Shown: piece by piece, positions 53,130-64,000 of the stretch
How the letters are laid out: each line of letters starts with the position of its first letter
Position numbering within the stretch: the stretch's first letter is position 1
Assembly: GCA_015039365.1 (NCBI GenBank)
Contig: WION01000148.1
Location: 60,038-124,037 of the forward strand
Origin: Amanita rubescens
Taxonomy: Eukaryota > Basidiomycota > Agaricomycetes > Agaricales > Amanitaceae
Length of the DNA stretch: 64,000 nucleotides
Direction of reading: 5' to 3'
Position numbers and translations under genes: made by a program
Notes under the pieces: model-generated
Database searches by the model: none
The model's input: the letters and a program-made list of their open reading frames with translations, nothing else
Told to the model about the DNA's origin: nothing

Positions 53130-53747
53130 AGCGGGCCACAATGACACTTGGGGAACCGCCTAAGAACACGGAAGCAGGATGCGGTCTCGGTGAACCTATC
53201 AATGTCATTGAGGGAATATATTCTTGGATTATGATCGGGTCTAAGGGACAAGACAACCGGGGGAGTGAATAACAACAATCTCATTCGTGCGGAGTGTTGT
53301 TGATATCATGATGCTCGGGAGCAGACATCCGTGCCGGGCACATCCAAAAAGATGTAACCGCCGGAGAAACGGATTAGCATTGTGATGTAGCAGTGCCGGT
53401 TGATTACTCTGGATAAATCCTGCGCTCTTAGCGAGACTACTAGCAGCTTGTCCGAAAGACGCACTCTTTTTTTGCTGGAAATACGGGTAGGCTTAGATCT
53501 TCTTGGGACAGTGTTGGGATAGCTGTTTTATCTTTTCGCGGCACGGTATCGCAGCATCAACAACTGATTGATGCTTGATGAAGTCACTTGATATCGATTG
53601 ATGCTCACCGAAGGTGACCATATCAGCCTGTTCCTAGTTGAACATTACGCTAGTGAAGGCTAGTGGATGTTGCAGATTCTGCTGAATAAAGACAAGCGTG
53701 AGAACAGACTGCTCTAAACGGACGCCTTGGCGCCTCGTGACATGTGA
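53130..53747. other. Promoter region of ABC transporter 1
   Basis: Upstream region of transporter 1 with no supported gene. It runs into the duplicated 3' flank of transporter 2. Confidence 0.4.
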
Positions 53748-54970
53748 CATGTGACGTATTGGATACCTGATCAAGAGTTGTAAAAAACCTTTGGCGAGTA
53801 TAAAATCCTGATGACCGGTGATCATGACAAGGTGTTCCCTCCCGCAACAGTATTCTGTGCTAAGTCGTCATGTCCGTGCCGGAAAACCGTTTGCCTAGGA
53901 GAAAAACCGTAGGATGCTTTCTCACTCGCACTCCTGGGCAACAAGATCACAACTGACAGCCTGAATATCACTTGATCGTCCAATTCTGGTAGCTGAAACA
54001 TCCGGGAAAGGGTATAAGGCCTCCCCAGCATTCGCCATCTGCGGAGGCTTGCCGACGATGGCGATGAATTTAGTATACTTATGGCATCATTTTTATCAGA
54101 CTTTTGATGGAATCTGATTCGGAGGACCTCACGAGTCGGACCCTATCAGACCTCCGACGTTTTAGTAGATCCTTACGGCAAGGAATTCCCTCGATCATAT
54201 CAGCGTATCAATAGCTCAGCAGTCTGAAGTTCGCGCGTCTCTATGCATATAGTATGACGTACAAAATTTCATTAAGTCATGTTCATTGCTCTATATATCT
54301 ACATTACTCAGTTCATAATAATATCGGCATCGAAAAAAATCGTCACTAGTCTACAAGGTGTATACCAAATCATTTCAAGCCGGACCGAGATCTATTCATT
54401 TGCGTGAAGAAAAACGTTTCTTGATGGACGTGAAGATGCTCTCCGTGCGAATGCGGAAAAACCAAGTGAACACGAAAATGCAACAAATCTACACAGACCG
54501 TCAGCCTCTGGCTTCCATCGACCAATTTGTGAAACTCACATTAAAAGCGACATATGCTATCATAAAACCAAAATTACGCCAGTGGTGGCTGTAGAAAATG
54601 TTGAAGTTGGTCGCGAGGAACTGGTCCGTTGTGCGAATGCTGCAGAATTGACAGCTGCTAGCTGCGTTTGGGTTGGCGAGATATCCGCCTGCAAAGGAGA
54701 TATACCGATCCATGTATTGTCTGCATGTCAGTCCCGAGGGGGGATTGATTGTGACGAACTCGACGGATGAGCAATTGACTTCTTGGTGGCCAATGGCTAT
54801 GAGACAGCATAAGGAAAGGTGAACGGGGCAATATCAACTAAGTTGCGTACCTTGTCCCAAGAGACCTTCGATAAGATATGTGTATGGAGAGAGGCGATAC
54901 CTGGAAGCGCGAGTCAGCTCGGGTATGCATTTACAATAGTCGTACTCACATCCAACTCCACCATTTGAGC
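53748..54970. repeat. Direct duplication, copy 1 (3' part and flank of ABC 2)
   Basis: Closely matches 62771-64000 in the same orientation, starting at CATGTGACGTATTGG. It includes about 650 nt of 3' flank and the last exons of transporter 2. Copy 2 has a ~45-nt A/T-rich insertion near 62990-63031 and lacks a few short stretches. Confidence 0.85.
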
Positions 54971-57900
54971 TGCCGAAACGGCTCCAGGACACCATTACTA
55001 AAGGTCACGCGCCGTGTTAGACGATGGGGATGCTCGAGGGAGATGTCCACTTACAATCCAATTACGAAGGAGAATAACGTTGAGAATAGCAAGGCGGCGA
55101 TTTCCGGGGTGGGCGCCATCGAGGCAATCGCCTGTGTTTCCAAGAGATAAGCGACAGGCTAGCTTTCAAATTTTACGGGGAAACTGACCTGACCAATCGT
55201 CGTGTAGTAGAGGGGAAAAATTATGCCAAGCATAAGATAGGTATAACCCGCCCTCGACGACTCAAAGCCGACTGTCCAATACCATGTGAAAAACAGAAGC
55301 AGGGAGCCAAAGATGTTCCAAGGGATTTCAATGAGCAGTTGAGATGTGAGAAGTGCGGTCCAGCTGTACATCCGACTCTGACTTTCTCTGATTTCGTAGA
55401 CATCCCGCAACCGAATGAACACGCCTTGAAGTTGATTCGCGAGCGGCACGCTGAGAATCGTAGCCATGAATATCGACTAAAAAACGGATCAGTTACGAAA
55501 ATCAATTACGGAAACGGGACTTACGAATAGCTTATTTTGCGTCCCCTGTTGCGTATCTTTGGCCTTGAAGAAAGTAAAGCCAATAAATAGTCCGCCGACA
55601 ACATTGAGAATGAGCTTCGCAAATATGTAAGCAGGATCCCTCCAGTACGCCCGTATGTTCCGGATAAAGAGCTCCTTCATTTGATATAACCACGATGTAG
55701 CGAATTCCGAACGGAACGTAGCCTCTAATGCTGGGCGATTTCGTCCGTCGGCGTGGATAGAATCTATTTCTGCTTGCACGCCGATAAATTGCTTCGAGTT
55801 ACGCCAGATGCTATACCAATCAAGTTCGCTGGTAGCGTTTGCCCCAGCACCCATGACGTCAAGCATGTATTCCGCACTGTGACATAACTCAGCTCATGCT
55901 GTTGAATGCAAACGGTCATTCGAACTCACGGATTTTCCTCAGGAAGACATTTACGAGCCCCGTTCTGCTCGAAATAGTTGATGAGAGTGGTCGCGCTGTA
56001 ACCGAGATCTCCAAAGTATACAGTCTGGCCGCCTTTGCGAAGGAGTAGGATCCTGTCGAATACCTGTAAGATTAGGAGTGTCAGCAACGCGTCTCGTTGA
56101 AGAGTCATACTAGCATACCTGGAACAGCTCGGCGGAGGGCTACAGAACTCGTGTTAGTACGTAGAACTTTAGACCGTGGGATTCAGATTTCACCTGGTGG
56201 ATACTAGAAAAGAAAGTAAATGAGCATTTCGATTATTGTTGAAGGTGGATTGTGAACTTACGTGCAAAGAATAGCTTGGCCGCTGTCTGCCAGACTCCTA
56301 AGGAAGGAAACGATACTCCATGCGCTTTGCGAGTCAAGACCCGACGTCGGTTCGTCGAGGAAGAGTAACAACTTGGGCTGATTTGAAAGAGGAGTCTTCA
56401 GCACCTGCGCTCAGCTAATGCGAATAACGTACCTTTGCCGCGAGTTCAACTGCGATTGTTGTCCGTTTGCGATGTTCAACGCCAAGAGACCCGACCGAGG
56501 CGTCTGCATACTCTTCCAGGCCGCACATCTTGAGACATAACTCGACACTGAAATAATCAATGACGGTCAAATGAATGTGAAGGATCAATACATACTAAGC
56601 TTCTTTCTCCTCTAAAGGAACGGATGCAGGCTGGCGGAGCTGCGCAGAGAACAGCAGGGCTTCACGGACGGTTGCTGTTGGGACGTGCGTATCCATCTGC
56701 TGACAGTACGCTCTGCGAAGAAAGACGTTCATATCAGTCACGTTTGGTGAAAAAAGACTCACGTTTGAGCCTGGAAATCAATTGGCAATGTCTGTCCGTT
56801 GACAAGAAAATCGCCGCGAACCACTCCCGTTGAGACCCTCTGAGCGAGCACATTCAACAATGTCGTCTTTCCGGCTCCAGACTCGCCCATTAGCGCCGTC
56901 AACTTTCCAGGTGCTACATATCCCGATATGTCGTCCAACAGCTTCTTGGATTCGGAGTCGGCATGAACGGTGTAGCTTACGTCGTGCCAAGAGAAGATGT
57001 CGGTCATGGGAGGCTGAACGGCGGTACCCGCTTTGCCTGACAGCCGACTTTCCGACTTCTCCGCGCTCATGTCTTCCTTCTCCTTGAGATTTTCAACGTC
57101 GGGAGTTGCGGGACTCAAAGGTTGCTTGGGTTTGGAGTTACGTTTGAAGAGGGCCATAGAATGTTCGTGCGACGTGCTGGTATTGAGTTCCGTAAACGCC
57201 AACAAACACAACAAGAATCCTATAAAGAATCCGAGAACGATGCCTAGGTTCTGTTCAACTGTTAGTTTTTTCATCATTTTCTGTATTGATATTTTGCGTA
57301 CCATCCATGTGTGAGAGAATTTGAAACCGTAGGATAGAAGAACGAAACTGCTCCCCTCCACGTATGGTTGACCGGGGATTGATCCTAGGGTGGTACAAAC
57401 TTGGTTGGCCATAGATACGTTTTCGTAGCCCAGTCCCCGCGGAACCAAACTTGAACATGTGCCTTGGAGAGTCCGGAACTCGTTCGTGATAATCGCTTCA
57501 AAACTGGAGCAGTCGTTAGCGAGATGTACTGCGACATTTCAACTTCAACGTACCTGTATCGCATCGGCTAAATTACGAAAAAGATTCAATTTAAATTAGC
57601 AAGAATTTCAATGCTCAAGAACACCGAATACATACGTTGATGTAGGATATCCATCTCAAAGCTCCTATCATCGATGGCTTTGGGATAGTATACCCTGTAT
57701 ATATGGCCACCGCAAGAATGGATATACCGCCGACCGAGTCTGCAACTGGCTCAGACGTGAACGCGGCGGCAATGCCTCGGAACCATGCCTTCATCGTCAA
57801 ATTCGTGATAACCACGAACAGAAAGAAAATGCTATCGACCAAATTTAGTAAATGATCGGATTCACTGTTCTCGGTTACGTACAAGAATTGGCCCTGGTGA

Positions 57901-60083
57901 ACGAACGGTTCAGATTAAAAAGACAAAGAAGGTGCAAATGGATACGTACCGCGCTAAGTTGAAATCCAACCAAGAAATATAATACGATCGAGAAGATGGA
58001 AAGCGTCACGATCGTAATCGGGATGTCTACTAGAGTTAATGCCAGGGTTTCGACGAAGGGATGATACATGGCCGCCTGTTGGTGTCTTAGAACGATCGGA
58101 CGCTGGGCATAGAGAGCCGGGATTTCGGCCATTGCGGTCAATGCCGAGAAAAAAAGGGAGCTGGGAGAGGCGACGTTCAGTAAAACAAGATTAGTGCTAA
58201 TTCTAAAACCTACAAGAAAAGTACACCTCCGCGGGAGAAGTAAGCGGACGTGGCGTCTTGGACTTTGTAAAATAGACTGCCCATGATCAAGGCCTGGAAT
58301 GTGAAGATGCTGGTTAGGGTGTAAGCATTGATTGTTTTTTCTTTGTATGTTTATAGGGACGTACAATATCTTGAGACAAGTGACGAACATTTCTCCCCTG
58401 ATGATTTGTGCTCTTCTGAGCATAACGGCTCTAACTTGTTGAGGGATAGTTAACAAATACGAACTGCAATGGATGATCAAATTAATAACTTGCGGCAAGA
58501 TACGAATAGATCGACTTACCTCCCCTTGGAAGCGAACTTAGCGAGCTCGGCACGTGCGCTCTCCTTGTACTCGAGCGCCCGTTTTTCGTTACCGACATAC
58601 AGAGCTTCATACGACGCCATATCGGACCGATTCATCGCCGCAAAAGAGGATTTCCTGAAGTATTCTGCAAACTCGATAGCTGTCCTCGGGACGTTCGTAG
58701 CACCTTTTCTGGTGATGCGGCCGTTGGGGTCGGTAACGGCGACCAGAAAATCGGAGGTCGTTTGGCGGTTGGCTGGTTCGTATCTGAGAAAAAGGTTGAG
58801 TTGCTAGAAAAGGGTTGGTGCGATGATACGCACCCCATGTCAATAAAGTATTGCCTGGCCTTGTTTGCGGAGCCGAAATAAGCCATTTGGCCTTCGTATA
58901 AAACGCAGACTTTGTCGAAGTGCTTATAAATAGACTCGCTGGCTTGATAGATAGCTGCGACTGTGGTGAGATGCATAGTGTCTGTGGCGAGCCTTAGAGC
59001 GCGGACAAACTCAAGTGCAGTGCTTGAGTCTAAACCCCGGGTAGAGCTAAAATTCGTCGTAATGTCAGTGAAGAGGGAGAAATTGGGACCTGAACAGATG
59101 CTTACTTATCCCAACAACTGATCAGAGCCCGGGTTGCGAGAGATTCGGCGATCGAGACACGCTTCTTCTCTCCGCCACTCACTCCACGGATTGCGGCATT
59201 TCCGACTGGTGTATTCTTGGCATGTCTCAACCCGAATACGGTAGTCAGCATATCAGTCTCCTTCCGAGAAAACTGCCTTCTCGTTTTCGTAAGATGTTCG
59301 CGAGGCGTGCGGGTCGTAGAGGCGAACTTGAGTGTTTGATCAACGGTGAGCGTCGGGAAGTGAATGTCGTCTTCAGGAGAGTACTGTACGTCCCCGCGGT
59401 AATGGTTGTGTATGTCACTGGGAGAGATTGAGTCGTAGTAGACATCGCCTTCGACGGCGCGGTATTCTGATCGATGGTTCGCGAGCATCTTCAAGAAGGT
59501 TGTGCTTCCTGCCTCTGGTCGCCCAAGCACAACTGAAAAGAAGAGATATATTAAGTCATGCGCAGAATATTAATAGAGATACATAACGTACGAAGCATTT
59601 CGCCTGGACGAACGACGCCTTCGAATCCCGATAAGATGGTTTTCAAGCGAGGATGACGCAAGTTCTGAATGTTTTCCAAAATCGCTAACGGATTGAAAAC
59701 GCCTCCGACTGTTGGTATATGAGACGCCGCAGGGGCAACACCGACGACACGTAAATCACGAAACATGACACCGAGCTGTCGCATCTTTATGTTGGCCTCA
59801 TCAGCTCTAAAAGTGACTAATTAGCGTCTCTTCGAAAGGTAAAACGGTTTGCCCACTTTTTCACAATCCGTTGTAGCTTCTTTCCAAAATCGAAATTATG
59901 GTCAACGTCGATAGTACTATCGGTTATATCTGAACGAGCATCCTCCTTTGGGTCGTCATGCGATAAGGCACGTTGGAGCTCCTGAAAGCCCTGAGGGTCA
60001 AAGTAGTTGGCGTCGACTCGGGAAGGCTCTTGAGAATTGCCCATCCTTTCCGATTCTACGATTAATTCTGGCTGGGACGACAT
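54396..60083 (-). CDS. PDR-type (ABCG) ABC transporter 2
   Basis: Starts at ATG 60083 ([20 protein letters not shown]) and stops TGA at 54396-54398 after [10 protein letters not shown]. The domain order and intron positions match transporter 1. NBD1: [17 protein letters not shown], the [13 protein letters not shown] stretch that is shifted in transporter 1 is intact here, then [20 protein letters not shown] and [16 protein letters not shown]1: [21 protein letters not shown] linker ([20 protein letters not shown]) precedes NBD2 ([12 protein letters not shown]). TMD2: [20 protein letters not shown]. The extracellular cysteine-bearing loop is [23 protein letters not shown] pumps confer tolerance to antifungals and plant or microbial toxins. 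All exons examined are open, so this copy looks functional. Confidence 0.9.
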
Positions 60084-61262
60084 AGTAGTGAGTTATGAGG
60101 AGACTTGAACAACTGCGCAGTCGCAGGCAAGCAGTGGGAGGTCTTCTTGAGCCTATCATTGCGGAGTCCGGACTGTGTTATATATAAGTATACTGTCAGG
60201 GACGAGGGAGGACGCGTACTCGTCTCGGGAAGCTGTCAGGTCTAAAGCAGTAGACAACCGAGACAAGTGTACGAATGAACACGTAGTCATCATGTATTAT
60301 TGCGACTCTTCACATGCTCGAAAGTTGACATCTGGGAGCACTTCCAAATGGGTGTATGTATGTTGTGGTGGCAGTGCAGCCGAGCGCGTCATCATCTTTG
60401 GTGAATTCTGATTTGATTGCCGTCGTAGCATCGCGTCATATCGTGCGAGAGATAGCGTCGCGCGATAGTACCCTATATGGTATCCCGTTGTCCTACGATA
60501 GGACACTATCCTACTAGATAAAATTACCCCTGATAGGATACGTCGACTTGCATTGTTTTTTATAGCTGTCCCCAATTGAAGCATCGAATCTCGGCGGTCG
60601 GAACTGATTGGTATCAAGTTCGGAGTGATTGCCTGCGACGAACTCGACTGTCTTGACCTTTCCCCCAGATATCCCTTTGATGTCATCAACACTCCATTCA
60701 GTCGGAGAGACAAGATCCTACCTGAACACGAGCCTGCGGAATGCCGGGCTTACTCCCCTCGCCGCCGTGAGAACCGTGTCAAGAACTCTTGGCAGACTCG
60801 ATGTAAGCTGCCGAACTCGGCGCCGACAGCTAGGCAATGCAACACCAACGTTGTCAAAATATATATCGATTCGAGTGTTTTAAAATACTCACGAGTAGAA
60901 GCGCGCATGCCCGAGACCTTGTGGTAGGCGAAACTTGAAGTCTTTGGACCGTCAGTGGGCACCGAGCTTGCCTAGCACGTCCTATGTGACGTCGTCAGCA
61001 GAATGATCACTTGCAGTGCCACGTAGCACTCACCTGAGGTCAAGACGGGTTGTCTACCCATCTCCAAGCCCGACTATGCTCGCGCTATATCCATTTCTGG
61101 TTTAGGACTTGCCAGCCAGGTGACTTGCCTGAGGTTGATGGAGACTTTGGCTATACATATGCTATGAGTTTGGTAATTGTGATGCCTCGTTGCATGTCAT
61201 GTCGTCCTTTATCTACTTATCTTCTTCGATAATAGGTTTGAAGTCAGTTCCGTACCGCGCTG
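60084..61262. other. Promoter of ABC 2 and unassigned sequence
   Basis: The proximal part is the transporter 2 promoter. From about 60600 to 61250 there are short open frames on both strands, none convincing. Confidence 0.4.
60178..60188 (-). promoter_or_regulatory. TATA-like element upstream of ABC transporter 2
   Basis: CTTATATATAAC on the minus strand lies about 95-105 nt before the ATG at 60083, a usual distance for a TATA box with a short leader. Confidence 0.45.
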
Positions 61263-61770
61263 TCAGTCGACCATCCCCTGGAGCGTGTTGTGGATGACTT
61301 GGATTTGACGGACGAACTGGAGGGCATGGGCGGCTGTCACTCGGCACAGGCTCTCTTGAAGGGTGCGGCTAACGTCGTCGATCAGTTAATCGGTCTGCAC
61401 CGGGATAAAAAGGATGACACTTACTGACTTCTCCACTCAGGACGAATCCCACCACTGGGGCTGAGCACTGAGCGCTGTCCAACATCAACAAAACGTCACG
61501 AGCCTGACAAGGCTCTCCAAGGCTTCGCAAGGCTTTGTCAAGCCTTGCAATCGTGCTAACCCTTGGAATCCTCGGGTGCCTTCTGAGCCCTGGTGATCCG
61601 TGCGTATGGATGGGAACAGAAGATTTAGATGCGAGGTCTGGAGCTTTTGAGCCAGGATGATAAAGCATAAGCGACGACACGTACATGGTCCGTAACTTGC
61701 CCTTGGTACCGTCATATGTAACGTTCAGGACGAATCTGAGCGTCGTCCCAACGTGATCGTCTTCGAAATT
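61263..61770 (-). CDS. Hypothetical protein, two visible exons
   Basis: A minus-strand open stretch (GTTLRFVLNVTYDGTKGKLR, then MYVSSLMLYHPG and IARLDKALRSLGEPCQARDV, LSGEV) is followed by a short intron with a GTAAGTG donor near 61424 and a second exon LIDDVSRTLQESLCRVTAAH, ALQFVRQIQVIHNTLQGMVD, with TGA at 61263-61265. The second exon is clearly helix-forming. The start codon is unclear. No family recognised. It sits between transporters 2 and 3. Confidence 0.35.
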
Positions 61771-62770
61771 TCATCTGAGCGATCTCACTACTAATCAGTA
61801 CTTCTTGATCGCGAACAACCAAACAACCTCACCATCGCTTTTGGACCAGAGACGCGTCTCCTGTTCCTTTTCTCGACTGCCAGTCAACTGAGACCACTTT
61901 TTTCCCTTTTCGTCTATCGCCACGTCATCCTGTCTTTTCACGGCTGCTTCTCCTTCGCTCCTTTCGCTCGCTCTTTATAAGTTCCTTAGCTACAGTATTA
62001 TTGAGCCTAGACCATAAAACGAACCAAAAAAAGTGAAACCTTTCGAGTTTAGTTTTTGGGCATTGCCGAGTTACGATGGGTCTTCCACGGCCTTGCGCTT
62101 CCCACTGTTCCCTTTGACGATGAAGATGAAGGTACAAAATGGTCATATCTGTGGCCGTGGGAACATAATCATCCCCCGACGCCCATATGAGTGTCGTCGT
62201 GCATCACGTCAAAAAAGACCGAATTTATTGGTCTGACTACGGGAGACTACCGACGCCCGTGCTCATATGGCAGGCTCACTTAGATGATCCATTAGAAAAA
62301 ATGGCCAGTCATTCTGAGATTCACGATCCTCGGCGTAACATGCTGGGACATATTCCTCGTCTTCGTGAGAAAATCCCAAGTTCAGTGTTTAGATCCATCC
62401 TGTGACGCGAGACCCGAGGCGCTTGGAGAGGTTATGCCACCTCAGCCGGAGTGGTGGCTTAATGGCGATCCGTACGTGAATGGACAGGTCAGCGTGTCTT
62501 GCTTCCTTGATCATATATGCGAGTTGTGACGTTGGTTTAGGACAGTTGCAAGGTAATATCGACATTAGTTTTCGAATAAAAGGGTCCAAAGATAAGATTT
62601 CGTTTCGAAGAAAATGGTGACTTGTATTCAAGACGGTGTATTTTACAAGTATAAAGAGAGAAAAGTGGGAGCCGTTTACAACGTGTATGTTTATCACTTG
62701 CTGATGGTCAGCGTGCTTACGGATTTCGAATTTTAGTGTGATGACTCCGAATGCAGTGTCTGTTTGAACG
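61771..62770. other. Intergenic, no gene recognised
   Basis: Only short, unsupported open frames on both strands. Confidence 0.35.
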
Positions 62771-64000
62771 CATGTGACGTATTGGATACCTAATCAAGAG
62801 TTGTAAAAAACCTTCGGCGAGTATAAAATCCTGATGACCAGTGATCATGACAAGGTGCTCGCTCCCACAGCAGTATCCTGTGCTAACTCGTCATGTTCGT
62901 GCCGGAAAACCGTTTGCCTAGGAGAAAAACCGTATCATGCATTTAGGATGATTTCAGGCGCACCTCGTACTCATGGGCAACAAGATCAAATAAATTATGT
63001 ATAACAATTATACAATTGGAGAAATTTCTACAGCCTGAATATCACTTGATCGTCCAATTCTGGTAGTTGAAACATCCGGGAAAGGGTATGAAGGCCTCCC
63101 CAGCATTCGCCATCTGCGGAGGCTTGCCAACGATGGCGATGAATTTAGTATAAGTATGGCATCGTTTTTATCAGACTTTTGATGGAATCTGATCCTGAGA
63201 ACCTCATGAGTCGGGCGAGGACGGACCCTGGAATTCCCTCGATCATATCGTATCAATAGCTCAGTGCTCGGCGCTCAGCAACGCAAAGTCTGAAATTCGC
63301 GCGTCTCTATGCATATCAAAATTTCATTAAGTCATGTTCATTGCTTTACATATCTACATTACTCAGTTCATAATAATATCGGCATCGAAAAAAATCGTCA
63401 CTAGTCTAAAGCTATATACCAAATCATTTCAAGTCGTACCGAAATCTATTCATTTGCGTGAAGAAAAACGTTTCTTGATGGACGTGAAGATGCTCTCCGT
63501 GCGAATGCGGAAAAACCAAGTGAACAGGAAAATGCAACAAATCTATACAGACCGTCAGCCTCTGGCTTCCATCGACGAATTTGTGAAACTCACATTAAAA
63601 GCGACATATGCTATCATAAAACCAAAATTACGCCAGTGGTGGCTGTAGAAAATGTTGAAGTTGGTCGCGAGGAACTGGTCCGTTGTGCGAATGCTGCAGA
63701 ATTGACAGTTGCTAGCTGCGTTTGGGTTGGCGAGATATCCACCTGCAAAGGAGATATACCGATCCATGTATTGTCCGCATGTCAGTCCCGAGGGGGGATT
63801 GATTGTGACGAACTCGACGGATGAGCAATTGACTTCTTGGTGGCCAATGGCTATGAGACAGCATAAGGAAAGGTGAACGGGGTAATATCAACTGAGTTGC
63901 GTACCTTGTCCCAGGAGACCTTCGATAAGATATGTGTATGGAGAGAGGCGATACCTGGAAGCGCGAGTCAGCTCGGGTATGCATTTACAACAGTCGTACT
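62771..64000. repeat. Direct duplication, copy 2 (3' part and flank of ABC 3)
   Basis: Second copy of 53748-54970, about 9.02-9.05 kb away, continuing past the window edge. The 54.6-kb and 63.7-kb coding parts are nearly identical. Confidence 0.85.
63450..64000 (-). CDS. PDR-type ABC transporter 3, C-terminal end only
   Basis: The window contains only the last exons: the extracellular loop [20 protein letters not shown] and [20 protein letters not shown], the last membrane helices ([12 protein letters not shown]) and, after an intron, the terminal basic tail [10 protein letters not shown] with TGA at 63450-63452. Sequence is almost identical to transporter 2, including introns and flank, which indicates a recent tandem duplication or gene conversion. 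The rest lies beyond 64000. Confidence 0.85.

Overview
The window looks like nuclear DNA of a filamentous basidiomycete, most likely an Agaricomycete. Genes are cut by many 48-60 nt GT-AG introns. The gene families (agaric-type F-box protein, CYP53 P450, myo-inositol oxygenase, PDR-type ABC transporters, NB-ARC/TPR proteins, a chromodomain Ty3/gypsy element) are typical of mushroom-forming fungi. All function calls come from reading translations by eye; no database search was possible.

Layout. 1-10.1 kb: F-box gene flanked by ~60 bp direct repeats, a secreted FAD-linked oxidase, a doubtful small gene, and the cohesin subunit SMC1 (minus strand). 10.9-14.1 kb: NB-ARC/TPR gene NLR1, followed by rearranged SMC1 pieces (an inverted head-hinge chimera and a copy of the SMC1 promoter). 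16.4-17.7 kb: myo-inositol oxygenase. 18.3-19.6 kb: dispersed repeat, copy A. 19.97-28.74 kb: a young, complete Ty3/gypsy element whose two 516-nt LTRs differ at one base, inserted just downstream of NLR2. 28.9-31.7 kb: NLR2. 32.4-34 kb: a small predicted gene and repeat copy B. 34.5-37 kb: a decayed secreted-glycoprotein gene and a hypothetical gene. 37.5-40.1 kb: intact CYP53 facing a dead P450 fragment. 40.3-42 kb: repeat copy C. 42.1-44.9 kb: NLR3. 45.7-46.7 kb: predicted membrane protein. 47.2-64 kb: head-to-tail array of PDR ABC transporters, one with a frame shift, one apparently intact, one cut by the window end.

Main points. (1) The retrotransposon is unusual. Its primer-binding site matches the predicted 5' end of its own transcript. 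The transcript has no AUG for its first ~1,050 nt although the gag frame is open for ~740 nt of that. Between pol and the 3' LTR it carries three overlapping ORFs in three frames, two of them starting at strong-context AUGs. Its pol is interrupted by a solo LTR of another element. (2) NLR1-3 share one three-exon structure: a 28-residue N-terminal exon, a P-loop exon, and an NB-ARC exon ending in a nearly uniform array of 42-residue TPRs (11, 9 and 9 units). They look like rapidly diversifying self/non-self sensors. (3) Pseudogene fragments and dispersed repeats cluster around the NLR genes, indicating a turnover-prone accessory region between the SMC1/MIOX side and the ABC transporter array.
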